Source of the DNA: Anaerolineae bacterium
GTDB lineage: Bacteria; Chloroflexota; Anaerolineae; Aggregatilineales; Aggregatilineaceae
DNA length: 64,000 bases
Direction: 5' to 3'
Assembly (NCBI GenBank): GCA_027494015.1
Contig: JAOSJP010000001.1
Coordinates: forward strand, 620,001-684,000
The translations under genes and the position numbers were made by a program. Below the pieces are notes generated by a model that did not search any database, was not told the origin of the DNA, and saw only the letters and a list, made by a program, of their open reading frames with translations. Below, in pieces: positions 1-8,872 of this stretch. Numbering within the stretch: the stretch's first letter is position 1; the number at the start of each line of letters is the position of its first letter.

Positions 1-146
1 AGTAAATAAATAGGACCGGCGCTCTCCGTGATGTGATAGACGATTTTGTTTTTCGCTTCCTGGTGCTGGTCTGAGTACCACAAAAAGCGCGGATCCGGTG
101 TTATGCGGAACGGAAGTTCCGCTAATCCAAAATAGTCAACATACAT
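1..146 (-). CDS. ExeA/GspA-like AAA ATPase, N-terminal fragment cut by window edge
   Basis: Reading leftward from an ATG at 146 gives 48 open codons that run off the window. The start MYVDYFGLAELPFRITPDPR followed by FLWYSDQHQEA is the typical opening of the ExeA/GspA AAA ATPase family (an aromatic-rich FGL..LPF..TPDP motif ahead of the Walker A, which would lie outside the window). In mobile elements such ATPases often accompany transposition or replication proteins; in chromosomes they assist secretion. Which applies cannot be told from the fragment. It is co-directional with the primase downstream of it. The family call rests on the first 48 residues only. Confidence 0.6.
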   Translation of the reverse strand, partial: MYVDYFGLAELPFRITPDPRFLWYSDQHQEAKNKIVYHITESAGPIYL

Positions 147-208
147 GAGTTCACTATCTCAAATCGGGTAACTCGTGTCAATAAGTGGGGCAACTTCGAG
201 AAACAACT

Positions 209-224
209 CGGCGAATATTGGGGT
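209..224. repeat. 25-bp intergenic motif, copy 1 (core only)
   Basis: Carries the 16-bp core CGGCGAATATTGGGGT shared with longer copies at 12,067 and 14,355. It lies about 60 bp beyond the stop codon of the primase gene, in the same orientation as the other copies. The bases on either side diverge. Positions 147-283 otherwise show no gene. Confidence 0.6.
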
Positions 225-283
225 GTTTGTGTGTCAGACGGTATCGAACCGGAACATATGGGAACAGGGGAGAGTAGTGTTCT

Positions 284-1228
284 CTAAAAAAGCATCTTGG
301 CAAGATCGGTGATGCTCGCGGTAAAACTGGAGTCCTCGCCGCGCATCTCCCGCCACTTCATCCAAAAATCGATGACCGAACCGCCGCCGCAACCGGCGAA
401 ACAGTGCCAGTAGTTTCCATCAATGCTGATACTGAAACTCTCCTCGTGGTCGTCGTGAAACGGGCAGAGGCCTTTGGTGCCTCGGTCAAATTGGACGTAC
501 TGGCTCACGAATTCGTAGACGCTTATACGGTTCTTGATGCGCTCAGAAAGCGCATCACCCTCTGCCGCTGGCCTGTGCTCGAAACTCGGAGTAGGAAACA
601 CCTGCTTGGCTTCCGGGGCACGACTTAGCAAGTCTTCCACGAAAGTAGGGGAGACTGGCACAGGATAGGCAAGCAACCGCATCTGCTCCCGCACTGAGGG
701 AGCAAGCGGCTCGCCTGAGAGCGTCACGAAGTAGTACCGCTTGCCGCTTTTCCGGTGGATGCCAAGAGGAAGACGGACAAGAGAGCCAGGGCCCGTTCTG
801 AGTTCATCCTGTTTGGGATAGAGTTCAACGGTCTCAAGGTTGTGTTCGGTGAGCAACTGCTTTCCAAGCCGCCGCGCGTCGCGTCCAGGCAGCGGATCAG
901 TGAAAAAGAACCACAGATGACCGCCTCGTCGCGACGGTTCGATGTAAGGATGTATGCCTTGCTCGTGGAGACCTTGAACCATTTTCAGCAGCCCGGCCCA
1001 CTCGTGGTCGTCATCCGCGTCAAGGCATATCCAGCGAGCGCGGCTTTGTGCATCGAGTGCATATGCTCCAAGTGTTTGTTCTCCGCGTAAATGAGCCTCG
1101 ACCATATCAAGGGTCAACGATTCTTTGACTGCCCGGTACCGACCGGTGGCCAGCTGCTCGCTATAGCAATCAAAGCGGGGGATAAGGCGGTGGGCATAGG
1201 CTGTCAGGGTTTCGCGGTCAATGGGCAT
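284..1228 (-). CDS. AEP-type primase with C-terminal CHC2 zinc finger
   Basis: Probable replication primase of the accessory element. The N-terminal two thirds matches the archaeo-eukaryotic primase domain found in TOTE-type conflict systems and plasmids: the metal-binding pair is in ICLDADDDHEW (about residues 68-78), a catalytic His is in GGHLWFFF, and the LVRLPLGIHRKSGKRY stretch is characteristic. The C-terminus has a DnaG-like zinc finger with Cys-x2-His and Cys-x3-Cys (CPFH ... CFAGC). An in-frame ATG also exists at 1255, but that one has no Shine-Dalgarno and lies against TATAGT-like -10 boxes, whereas the ATG at 1228 has a GGAG 12 nt upstream; the choice is uncertain. A helicase partner is not seen in the window. 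Confidence 0.75.
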   Translation of the reverse strand: MPIDRETLTAYAHRLIPRFDCYSEQLATGRYRAVKESLTLDMVEAHLRGEQTLGAYALDAQSRARWICLDADDDHEWAGLLKMVQGLHEQGIHPYIEPSRRGGHLWFFFTDPLPGRDARRLGKQLLTEHNLETVELYPKQDELRTGPGSLVRLPLGIHRKSGKRYYFVTLSGEPLAPSVREQMRLLAYPVPVSPTFVEDLLSRAPEAKQVFPTPSFEHRPAAEGDALSERIKNRISVYEFVSQYVQFDRGTKGLCPFHDDHEESFSISIDGNYWHCFAGCGGGSVIDFWMKWREMRGEDSSFTASITDLAKMLF

Positions 1229-1255
1229 ACTCTGGTCGCGCTCCACTTGTCTCAT

Positions 1256-1296
1256 AACTATACTATACGGTAAGATACGGCGAACCGAGAATCCGG
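1256..1296. promoter_or_regulatory. Short divergent promoter region
   Basis: Only 41 bp separate the primase ORF from the gene at 1,297. They contain overlapping ACTATACTATAC, which reads as TATACT on the plus strand (1,259-1,264) and TATAGT on the minus strand. No convincing -35 boxes are visible. Inferred overlapping divergent promoters. Confidence 0.3.
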
Positions 1297-2328
1297 ATGA
1301 CTCCGCGAAAAGCAGTGCCTATTAGGCGAGTTGATATGCGCAAAAAACCACGCTGGAAAAAGAACCTTCGAAAAGTGCCACCGAACATACTGACCAAAGT
1401 GCATTCCTTTGCTCAAAACGAGTGCATTGCGTCATGTATCGTCAAAATCCCAAAAACTGACATATCCCTAGGTATATTCAACCACTTGGGGATTCGATTG
1501 TCAGGGGGAAAGCTTGAATGCCCAGAGCAAATAATTCCTGTTCCAGCTGTTGGTAAATATTCAAGCAGAAACCGATATGGCTATTGGATCGTTTACAAGA
1601 ACGAACCCAAAATGCCAAAAACCTATTCAATCGACGCCCCCAACTACGGCGATTGGACAAAGGGCAGTCATGAAGTTGAGTGGACCCGCGATGTCTACCG
1701 ACGTGAAATTGTGGCTCCTAAGCTAGCCAGTATCTTAATCGAACTGGTAGGTGATGACATTCGGAATGAAGCATTCGTCTTCACGTTCTCAATAAGTGAA
1801 GTCATGGACAGAACAGACGCCGAATTCGAGGAGCGTCTGTTATTCAATCTCAATCTCCTACAGGAGAATGTAGGAAATCACGACGTATTCGAAAGCGACG
1901 TTAGCCGGGATGATTACCTACGAACCCTCTACGTCAACTGGGAGATATTACCACCGGGTGAAAAAGACGAAACAATTGCAAAGATATTCAGTGGAATGCG
2001 GAGTGATGACCCTTATCTGCGCGCGAAGCTCATAGAGCGATATGAGTTCCTACAAACACTAAGGCCTCGAAATTTCATACGCGGTGTCAGCGGCTTTCAG
2101 AACTACTTCGGCGCGCAATTTGCAGATGATTTTGTGGTATTTGAGAATGTTGAATACGGCAACGCTATCTACATTATGTTCGAGGATTGGAAGGAACTGA
2201 GTAAAAAATCCCGCATAGAGCTTCTTTCAACCAACACACAAAACTTCATTCGTATACGACATACAAAGACATGGAAAGCCAGACTACGTCGGATTATTCA
2301 GTCAGAGTTGGAAAAACGAAAGAGCTAA
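1297..2328 (+). CDS. Uncharacterised 343-residue protein next to restriction system
   Basis: I do not recognise this family. The first 30 residues are strongly basic (RKAVPIRRVDMRKKPRWKK), the rest is a mixed, apparently soluble protein without membrane segments. There is an alternative ATG at 1,336 preceded by GGCGAG, which may be the true start. The gene converges on the PD-(D/E)xK gene and their ends overlap by 4 bp, an arrangement suggesting co-inheritance with the restriction cluster. No catalytic motif stands out. A role in defence is a guess from position only. Confidence 0.6.
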   Translation: MTPRKAVPIRRVDMRKKPRWKKNLRKVPPNILTKVHSFAQNECIASCIVKIPKTDISLGIFNHLGIRLSGGKLECPEQIIPVPAVGKYSSRNRYGYWIVYKNEPKMPKTYSIDAPNYGDWTKGSHEVEWTRDVYRREIVAPKLASILIELVGDDIRNEAFVFTFSISEVMDRTDAEFEERLLFNLNLLQENVGNHDVFESDVSRDDYLRTLYVNWEILPPGEKDETIAKIFSGMRSDDPYLRAKLIERYEFLQTLRPRNFIRGVSGFQNYFGAQFADDFVVFENVEYGNAIYIMFEDWKELSKKSRIELLSTNTQNFIRIRHTKTWKARLRRIIQSELEKRKS

Positions 2329-3800
2329 ACATTCCAAAAGCGAACTCCGCGTATCATCATCCTCATTCGACGGTCAAGGACTTCAAAGGATCGACTGAGA
2401 CGAAGCTCTACGAACTCCTTGAGAAGTTCATCATCAATCAGAAGCATCAATTTATTCTGTCTCAACCACCGGAGAGCTTGATGCCGCATCATCTCTTCTC
2501 GATTTGCGACGGATCTGCAAAACAGCATTCCAAACTGCGATGTAGTAGGACTTAAACGGTCAGCAAGCTGATTGAACTCAGTGTTCCCCAAGTCATCCGC
2601 GTAGTTTTTACATTCCATAGGAATAGACTCGGCCTTATATTGCTGCCGAAGCTCTGCAAAAATTCCGCCGCTGGCGTAATTATCTGCAATCACATCAATA
2701 CGCCCTCTACCAGCGTCCATCTTGTATTCTTTTTCGAAATTCACTAGGGCAAAATCAAAGACAAACTGAAGGAGTTCAAATACTGTGTCATGATAAGCGT
2801 CTGCTCCCGCCCTACCTGTTCGAACGGTTTTTAGGTATTCGAGGAGGTCTTCGACTCTAGGATCATCAATTGTTGACCTGCCGGAATAGATCGCCGGGTC
2901 GGTCGGTTTGAATCCGTCATGTAGGAAATCACGGTATTCCTGAATTACGTCAGGGTTTTCAATAATGAACTGACTAAGGAACTCCTTTGAATACGGATAT
3001 CGTGTGTCTTCTCTTATTGACTTTTTGGTGACACGGCGCTCGCCGCTCTTGAGGGTCTGCACAAGAGAATCATTTGCACTCAGTAGCTCCCGTTGAAGAA
3101 CTTCAAGCACGAACTTATCATAGAACTCGCGATGGTTCATGAGGTCACGTTCGCGGCGTACGAAACGCTTTGGAACCAAGATATATGAGTGCGTGCCATG
3201 CACAGGCAAGTTGAAGTATTCGCCGTCCCATTCCTGTAGCGTTTCGTTCCAAAAACCGCTCACAGCACAGGGCTGCGTTGCCACACCATATGAGGCACAT
3301 ACAGTCTCAGTAAACGTCGCAAGATGCGAGAGTATTATATTCGCAACCAGATCGGAAATCTTGTCGGGCCCAATCCCCGGTACATGTAACTCAAACTCCT
3401 GGATAGCTTGAATTGCTCCGACACGGGCTGCCTCCGAACCTGTAATCGCATCAACCACCTGACGTTCTTGCTCCACACCTAGGCCTCTGCCACGTCGAGC
3501 TATCTTTCCAACACCGAGATAGATCTCACTGGGTTCAGATAGGCGACCACGGATTAGTTGTCTTACGCGAGCGGTTTCATGCAGCCTGATGGCTTCAATC
3601 AAACACTGAAAATACGACACAATGCTGTTGTGACATTGCGCTGCAAGATTTGAAGGGTCCTTGGTTATTGCATAAGGGTCGATGTACAAGGGAACATCAG
3701 AGTGAATGTTGAAGTCAACAAATGGCAGCTCATATTGGGGTAACTCAATCCCAAAAAATTGGGAAAACCAGACCGGTTCTGAGACGGATTTGTTACTCAT
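2325..3800 (-). CDS. PD-(D/E)xK nuclease-like protein at the end of the type I R-M operon
   Basis: A 491-residue protein of unnamed family. The C-terminal third looks like a restriction-endonuclease fold: an acidic residue in GRGRIDVIADN is followed about 20 residues later by IPMECKNY, giving the D...ExK arrangement, then a helix with a conserved Gln-like turn (FNQLADRL). The N-terminal part (about 300 residues) begins FFGIELPQYELPFVDFNIHSD and has no domain I can name. It lies 82 bp downstream of the YgjP-like gene on the same strand, so it may be an accessory nuclease of the restriction operon or a separate defence gene. Start ATG at 3800 has no strong Shine-Dalgarno. Confidence 0.6.
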   Translation of the reverse strand: MSNKSVSEPVWFSQFFGIELPQYELPFVDFNIHSDVPLYIDPYAITKDPSNLAAQCHNSIVSYFQCLIEAIRLHETARVRQLIRGRLSEPSEIYLGVGKIARRGRGLGVEQERQVVDAITGSEAARVGAIQAIQEFELHVPGIGPDKISDLVANIILSHLATFTETVCASYGVATQPCAVSGFWNETLQEWDGEYFNLPVHGTHSYILVPKRFVRRERDLMNHREFYDKFVLEVLQRELLSANDSLVQTLKSGERRVTKKSIREDTRYPYSKEFLSQFIIENPDVIQEYRDFLHDGFKPTDPAIYSGRSTIDDPRVEDLLEYLKTVRTGRAGADAYHDTVFELLQFVFDFALVNFEKEYKMDAGRGRIDVIADNYASGGIFAELRQQYKAESIPMECKNYADDLGNTEFNQLADRLSPTTSQFGMLFCRSVANREEMMRHQALRWLRQNKLMLLIDDELLKEFVELRLSRSFEVLDRRMRMMIRGVRFWNV

Positions 3801-3882
3801 ATACCTGCTCGTTAGCGTAATGTTCTCTGCCTAATTCAGAATCATACCATGGCGACGCAAGGCGGAGCATCTGATTACATAC

Positions 3883-4599
3883 CTAGTAATCCCAATTCTC
3901 GTGCGCCAACGGCTCTCGATTCAATTCCTCACGCAAGAGCCGCCAGTTGGGGAGGAACCTATCCATCAGGCCCGTGAACCGGTCGTTGTGGTGTCGTTCC
4001 AGAAGATGCACCATTTCGTGCACCACAATGTATTCAAGACAGCGAAACGGCTTCTTCGCCAGTTCCAGATTGACCCAAATTCGACGGGCTTCTGCATTAC
4101 AGCTGCCCCATTTGGTCTTCATCTGGCGTACTCCAAATTCTGCAATGTTGACGTCAATGATCGGCTCCCACTTGTCTATAAGTGGGGGAATCGCCTCTTT
4201 CAAATACTGGCGGTACCAGGACAGAAGTACACGCTCCCGTTGAGCAGCGTCACTTTCCGGGCGCACAATCAGTTCCATTTTCGTGCCGCTGCGAAAGAGC
4301 ACCTTCGGCGGCTCATCTTGATAAACAACGCTCAGTAGATAGCGACGCCCCTGAAAATAGTGGCTCTCACCTGACACGTATTGGCGGGTTGATTGCCGCT
4401 CTTGATTTCTAAACTTGGCTTGCTGGCGTTTAATCCAACTCAACCGTGAGATCACCGCAAGGCGTACAGCTTCGTCATCAACCCGGAGGGGTGCTGCGAC
4501 ACGCACCCTGCCGTGGGGAGGATAAACTGCAACATGCAGGTTTTTGATGTCTTTGCGCACCACATCGACCACCAGATCGTTGACACATATCTGGTGCAT
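3883..4599 (-). CDS. YgjP-like zinc metallopeptidase (DUF45 family)
   Basis: A 238-residue protein with the zinc-binding HExxH motif in VVHEMVHLLERHHNDRF and the family's upstream KTKWGSCN signature, both standard for YgjP/DUF45 metallopeptidases (SprT-like fold). It starts only 2 nt after the hsdR stop, so it is translated from the same message. Members of this family are often encoded directly behind hsdR in type I restriction loci; the substrate is not established, and turnover of the restriction subunit would be a reasonable hypothesis. Length and motif spacing look complete. Confidence 0.85.
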   Translation of the reverse strand: MHQICVNDLVVDVVRKDIKNLHVAVYPPHGRVRVAAPLRVDDEAVRLAVISRLSWIKRQQAKFRNQERQSTRQYVSGESHYFQGRRYLLSVVYQDEPPKVLFRSGTKMELIVRPESDAAQRERVLLSWYRQYLKEAIPPLIDKWEPIIDVNIAEFGVRQMKTKWGSCNAEARRIWVNLELAKKPFRCLEYIVVHEMVHLLERHHNDRFTGLMDRFLPNWRLLREELNREPLAHENWDY

Positions 4600-4601
4600 A
4601 C

Positions 4602-7600
4602 TCAGTACTCACTCTGATTTTTTACTAGCTCGAAGATCCGCTCAGCCAATTCCTCGTCGGTGAGATATCTGCGAATGGCAAGCTGGACTTCCCGCTCTTT
4701 CATTCGGTTTCCACGCCAGCTATCCCGTTTGGTCCGTCGGATTTCTGCATCCAGCCCGAGGGCTAATTGTTCATCATTGTCCAGGTTGTCATATAGGGCG
4801 CGTTTTGCGCGTGTATCAAGTGATGCTGGATACGACTCTCCGGTCGCCGGATTATTGACCTGCCGGGCAAGCTCGACGATCCGGGCCAAATACTGCTCAT
4901 ATTCCAGAGCTTTGTCCTTACGTTCCTGGATCAGAGTATCCAGAAGCTCTGACATTTTGTCGTAGTATTTGGGATTGATCGGGTTCTCATCGATAATCAG
5001 CCGACGCAGGTTGTTTACAATGGTTTCGGCAACCGCCTCCGGATTATTCGCAATCCCACTAGGCAGGTCGTCTATGGCTCCCAAACCGCGTTCCACAATC
5101 AATTGAACCAGTGTCAGGTCGTCAAAAGCAGAGACCTTTTCACTTTCTTCGGCTCGGATATAGGTGTCAATCAGGTGGCGCATCGCCGGTTCGTACATTT
5201 TCAGGTCGATGTAATCGCCGCTAGCTATTTTGACCTCAGTGCGCACCTTTTCGTAGTAATCGACCTCCTGTTTGATCGTGTCAATTTCCTCTTGGGAATA
5301 CCCTGCTGCCGACATCTCATTGGCAATATTCGCATAGGCTCGAATCAGGGACACTGTGAGCTTGTAAAGCGCCAAGCGCCTGGGTTCATTGTCCTTGAGG
5401 GCTTCCTTATCAGAAATGTCTTCTGCGCAGAAGTAACGGATATAAGCCTGAGTGTCTTTAGGTGGTTGAACAGGCTCACACAACGCCTTAATTGCCTCGC
5501 GGGCTTCTTCCAGGCGATCCTCACCCTTTTCCAAACGGTCGCTCAAAAGCCCCGCGACGTCCTCTTCATCAAAACCATCGAAAGCCCCAGATGTATAATC
5601 GTAGACCGACGTTTCAAGGCTTTGGAACAGGTCTTTGTAATCAATGATATAGCCATATTCCTTGTCGTCGCTATCCAACCGGTTGACGCGGCAAATTGCC
5701 TGGAACAGGCCATGATCGCGCATCTGTTTGTCGATATAGAGATAGGTAGCAGAAGGTGCATCAAAACCGGTGAGTAGCTTATCCACCACAATGAGCAGCT
5801 TCATCTGGCCTGGCTCTTCGACAAATTTCTTTTTGGCCTCCTCCTCAAAAGCATCGGGGTCTCTGCCTCTCAGCATTTTGTTGTATATTTCGTATTGCCT
5901 GAGTTTTTCGGTCAAGCCTTCACCCGTCGTTTCGCCCTTGATATCTCCGGGTGATGGCCGATAGGAGGTTACAATGGCACATTTGTCAAAGCCGTGTTCG
6001 AGAAACATCTCATAAAACTTGCAGGCTTGATAGATGCTCCCGGAAATAAGCAGGGCATTGCCGCGCCCGCTTTTGAGCCGGTCCTTTGTTTCCATGTCCA
6101 AGAGAATATCGGCGACAATTGTTTCCAGGCGGGACTTTGAGCTCAGAACCTTTTGCATCGTGCCCCATTTGGCTTTGAGTTGTGCCAGTGCGACATCATT
6201 CAAGCCACTTGTCTTGCTGTCAAACCATTGATCAATCTTTTTCTGCGAGGTGATTCTCTGGTCAATATCACGAGCTTCATACCGGAGATCGAGGACAACT
6301 TTGTCTTTGACAGCCTCGTCATACTTGTAGGTATGGATATAGCCCCCGAAGACCTCAATGCTCTTCTGCTTGTCTGCTTTAAGAAGTGGCGTTCCGGTAA
6401 AGCCAATAAAAGTCGCGTTCGGCAAAATCTGCTTCATCGCTTCATGAAGGACACCCGACTGGGTCCGGTGACATTCATCTACAAAAACAAAAATGTCGCC
6501 TTTTGCCTCAAAATCCGGTGGCAGGCTTCGCTTCAATTCCGCAACAAATTCGCCTACATCGCCTTCTTCCTGGCCAGCAAATTTGTGGATCAGCGAGCAG
6601 ATGAGCCAGTTCTCTTTGATATTGAGCCGGTTGATCAGGTCTTTGCCGCTCTTCGTCCGGTAGATGTTCTCATTGACACCTTTGTAGACTTTTTCAATTT
6701 GCTCATCCAATTCTGTCCGGTCGGTAATTATCAGTACACGGGGGTCCGTTATATGTTCCCGTATCCACTTTGCCAACCATACCATCGTCAGACTCTTGCC
6801 ACTTCCCTGGGTATGCCATATGATGCCGCCTTCGTGCCGACGTGCATACTCCTGAGCGGCTTTCACACCAAAATACTGATTTGGTCGGCAGATTTTCTTG
6901 ACACCCGCATCAAACACTATGAAGTCATGAATGATTTCCAAAAAGCGCTGCTTCTCGCACACCTGGGTCAGGTGCCGGTCGAGTAAGTTTTCAACCGTGC
7001 TCTCTTCTTTCCAGGTCAAATAGTATTTCTCGGGTGTTTCAATGACACCGTAGCGTAGACCCTGGGTATCATTACCGGCCATGATCAGCTGCACGGTGGC
7101 AAAAAATGGCTTGATAAACCGGTTCTGCTGGTTGTCCAAGTTCTGACGAATGCCCTCAGAGACTCCCACAACCGAACGCTTGAGCTCGATAATCCCCAGC
7201 GCAATGCCGTTGACATAGAGCACCACATCCGGACGCTTGGTGTTTTCACCCAGGACTGTTACTTCCTCGGCAACGGAAAAATCGTTCTTCAGCGGGTTTT
7301 TCCAGTCGATCAGCCAGACTGTGACTGTATTTTCCCCCACGTCAGGAATGACTTTCACGCCATAGCGGAGCAGGCTATAGACCTCTTTGTTGATGTTGTA
7401 GAGACTCTTGCTCTGATCGCCTGCGGTTTTATTCAGTTCATATAGGGCCTTGGTGATAATGGTATCAGCATAGCCCTGGCTTTTGAGATACTTTCGAAGG
7501 CGTTCCTCTTCAATGTTGCTGTTACCGGGTCGATCTTGCCAGTTGCCCAGATAGGGGTATTTCAAAGTATCCACAAAAAGCTTGACGACCCTATTCTGGG

Positions 7601-7631
7601 TGGCGCGTTCGATTTGTCCGACCTTGCTCAT
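4602..7631 (-). CDS. hsdR: Type I restriction enzyme, R subunit
   Basis: ATP-dependent translocase and nuclease subunit of the HsdRMS complex. In order: the nuclease site with RPD at about residue 133 and IIELK at about 147-151; Walker A in TQGSGKS (274-280); the DEAD-type motif DECH (385-388); FTGTP (motif III); and QAICRVNRLD (motif VI), followed by a long helical C-terminus. The open frame extends to 7,688, but the ATG at 7,631 has GAGG five bases upstream and overlaps the hsdS stop as ATGA, the usual sign of translational coupling. About 1009 residues, normal for the family. No key residue is missing. Confidence 0.93.
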   Translation of the reverse strand: MSKVGQIERATQNRVVKLFVDTLKYPYLGNWQDRPGNSNIEEERLRKYLKSQGYADTIITKALYELNKTAGDQSKSLYNINKEVYSLLRYGVKVIPDVGENTVTVWLIDWKNPLKNDFSVAEEVTVLGENTKRPDVVLYVNGIALGIIELKRSVVGVSEGIRQNLDNQQNRFIKPFFATVQLIMAGNDTQGLRYGVIETPEKYYLTWKEESTVENLLDRHLTQVCEKQRFLEIIHDFIVFDAGVKKICRPNQYFGVKAAQEYARRHEGGIIWHTQGSGKSLTMVWLAKWIREHITDPRVLIITDRTELDEQIEKVYKGVNENIYRTKSGKDLINRLNIKENWLICSLIHKFAGQEEGDVGEFVAELKRSLPPDFEAKGDIFVFVDECHRTQSGVLHEAMKQILPNATFIGFTGTPLLKADKQKSIEVFGGYIHTYKYDEAVKDKVVLDLRYEARDIDQRITSQKKIDQWFDSKTSGLNDVALAQLKAKWGTMQKVLSSKSRLETIVADILLDMETKDRLKSGRGNALLISGSIYQACKFYEMFLEHGFDKCAIVTSYRPSPGDIKGETTGEGLTEKLRQYEIYNKMLRGRDPDAFEEEAKKKFVEEPGQMKLLIVVDKLLTGFDAPSATYLYIDKQMRDHGLFQAICRVNRLDSDDKEYGYIIDYKDLFQSLETSVYDYTSGAFDGFDEEDVAGLLSDRLEKGEDRLEEAREAIKALCEPVQPPKDTQAYIRYFCAEDISDKEALKDNEPRRLALYKLTVSLIRAYANIANEMSAAGYSQEEIDTIKQEVDYYEKVRTEVKIASGDYIDLKMYEPAMRHLIDTYIRAEESEKVSAFDDLTLVQLIVERGLGAIDDLPSGIANNPEAVAETIVNNLRRLIIDENPINPKYYDKMSELLDTLIQERKDKALEYEQYLARIVELARQVNNPATGESYPASLDTRAKRALYDNLDNDEQLALGLDAEIRRTKRDSWRGNRMKEREVQLAIRRYLTDEELAERIFELVKNQSEY

Positions 7632-8872
7632 ATCAACCTCATTTTTCCTGTAAGAAGTTCTTGCATCATGCCCTGCTTCAAAGCCCAAGTTTTATCGCGT
7701 TGTTTTTCAAGCGCGGCAATTTCGTCGTCCATGTCTGAGAGGGCTTGAGCGATAGTAGTTTGCTCATTTATTGAAGGAAGACACAACTCTAGTTGGCCCA
7801 GATTTCTTGCGCTGATATGGACAACTGCATCACCTTGACCAAACCTTGCTTTTTGATTTGCGACTGATGAGTGATTCATAAGATAACCAAGATACATCGA
7901 ATTTTGGCCGCGAGGTGAAAAAATCACGATATCGCCACCTGCATATGCTTCTTCCTCACCCAAAAAAGCAACGCACTTGCCAATCTCTTCAGATGTTTCA
8001 CCTGACCCAGTAAAGAGTAAATCTCCCTTCTGAATGCGCTGACTCTTAGAAGCGGTTTCTTGAGAAATAAACGAACGAAACTCTCTCACTGTATCGTTAT
8101 GGTGCGTATAGATCTCACCATATCGAACACAAGGAACGCCATCAGGGACAAGGTCATCCTTTGTTATCCCCTTACCTTTAGAGAAATCACCGATATCTGA
8201 GAGAATGCACGAGACCCATTCGCTTGAATATCCCGGCAATCGTTTCTTGCCAGTAAGCAACTCCTGCATCGCGCTATGCTTCATATCGCGCTTCTTGGCG
8301 ATCAGCCGGTCCAGTGCACCAAGGGCAGCATCCACGTCCGAGAGAGCTTCGGAGATGGCGGATTGTTCCGCCTTGGAAGGGACAATTAAGAAGACTGAAG
8401 CAACCAGTTTCTTGTTCAGATTCAACACGCTGCTTCCCGAAGCTCTGTGTAAATATTGGTCGAGAATCAGCTTTGATGAGAGTAAGTAATACAGGAATTC
8501 CTGACCAAACGTGGAATCGTAGTTCTGTAAAACTAGCCATCCATCATGGATACAGCCACTGACTCGAGATATATAGGGCCTTCCGAAACTCATTGAATTG
8601 GAAAGCAAGAAATCACCTTCTTTTATTTCTCTGGAATAGCGAATTCCATCCGGTTTTATCCTCTCTTCGGTAGAGTCAATGTACTTTTCGCCAACACCAA
8701 CATCTCCGATTTTTATCCAGTTGACCCCATCAACTGATGTCGTCAAGTAATCTTGAATAGGTCTTGGGGATCCTCCTCTGTACACCTTGATTACATCGCC
8801 CAATAGAACGAGTTTCCAATCCTCAGGAATCACTCCCACCTCAGTTCGCTTGTAACCCGGGTTTACTGCCAT
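7628..8872 (-). CDS. hsdS: Type I restriction enzyme, specificity subunit
   Basis: A 414-residue S subunit with two target-recognition domains, each followed by a conserved helix. The central spacer carries MQELLTGKKRLPGY (near residue 210) and the C-terminal one MMQELLTGKMRLI, the repeat that sets the distance between the two half-sites of the DNA target. The recognition sequence cannot be read from the protein. It overlaps hsdM by 10 bp upstream and hsdR by 4 bp downstream, so hsdM-hsdS-hsdR are one coupled operon. Confidence 0.92.
   Translation of the reverse strand: MAVNPGYKRTEVGVIPEDWKLVLLGDVIKVYRGGSPRPIQDYLTTSVDGVNWIKIGDVGVGEKYIDSTEERIKPDGIRYSREIKEGDFLLSNSMSFGRPYISRVSGCIHDGWLVLQNYDSTFGQEFLYYLLSSKLILDQYLHRASGSSVLNLNKKLVASVFLIVPSKAEQSAISEALSDVDAALGALDRLIAKKRDMKHSAMQELLTGKKRLPGYSSEWVSCILSDIGDFSKGKGITKDDLVPDGVPCVRYGEIYTHHNDTVREFRSFISQETASKSQRIQKGDLLFTGSGETSEEIGKCVAFLGEEEAYAGGDIVIFSPRGQNSMYLGYLMNHSSVANQKARFGQGDAVVHISARNLGQLELCLPSINEQTTIAQALSDMDDEIAALEKQRDKTWALKQGMMQELLTGKMRLI

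Noticed and set aside
284..1255. Primase as part of a full TOTE conflict system
   Set aside because: Only the primase-like domain and a zinc finger are seen; the helicase, transcription-factor and endonuclease modules that define TOTE systems are absent in the window.
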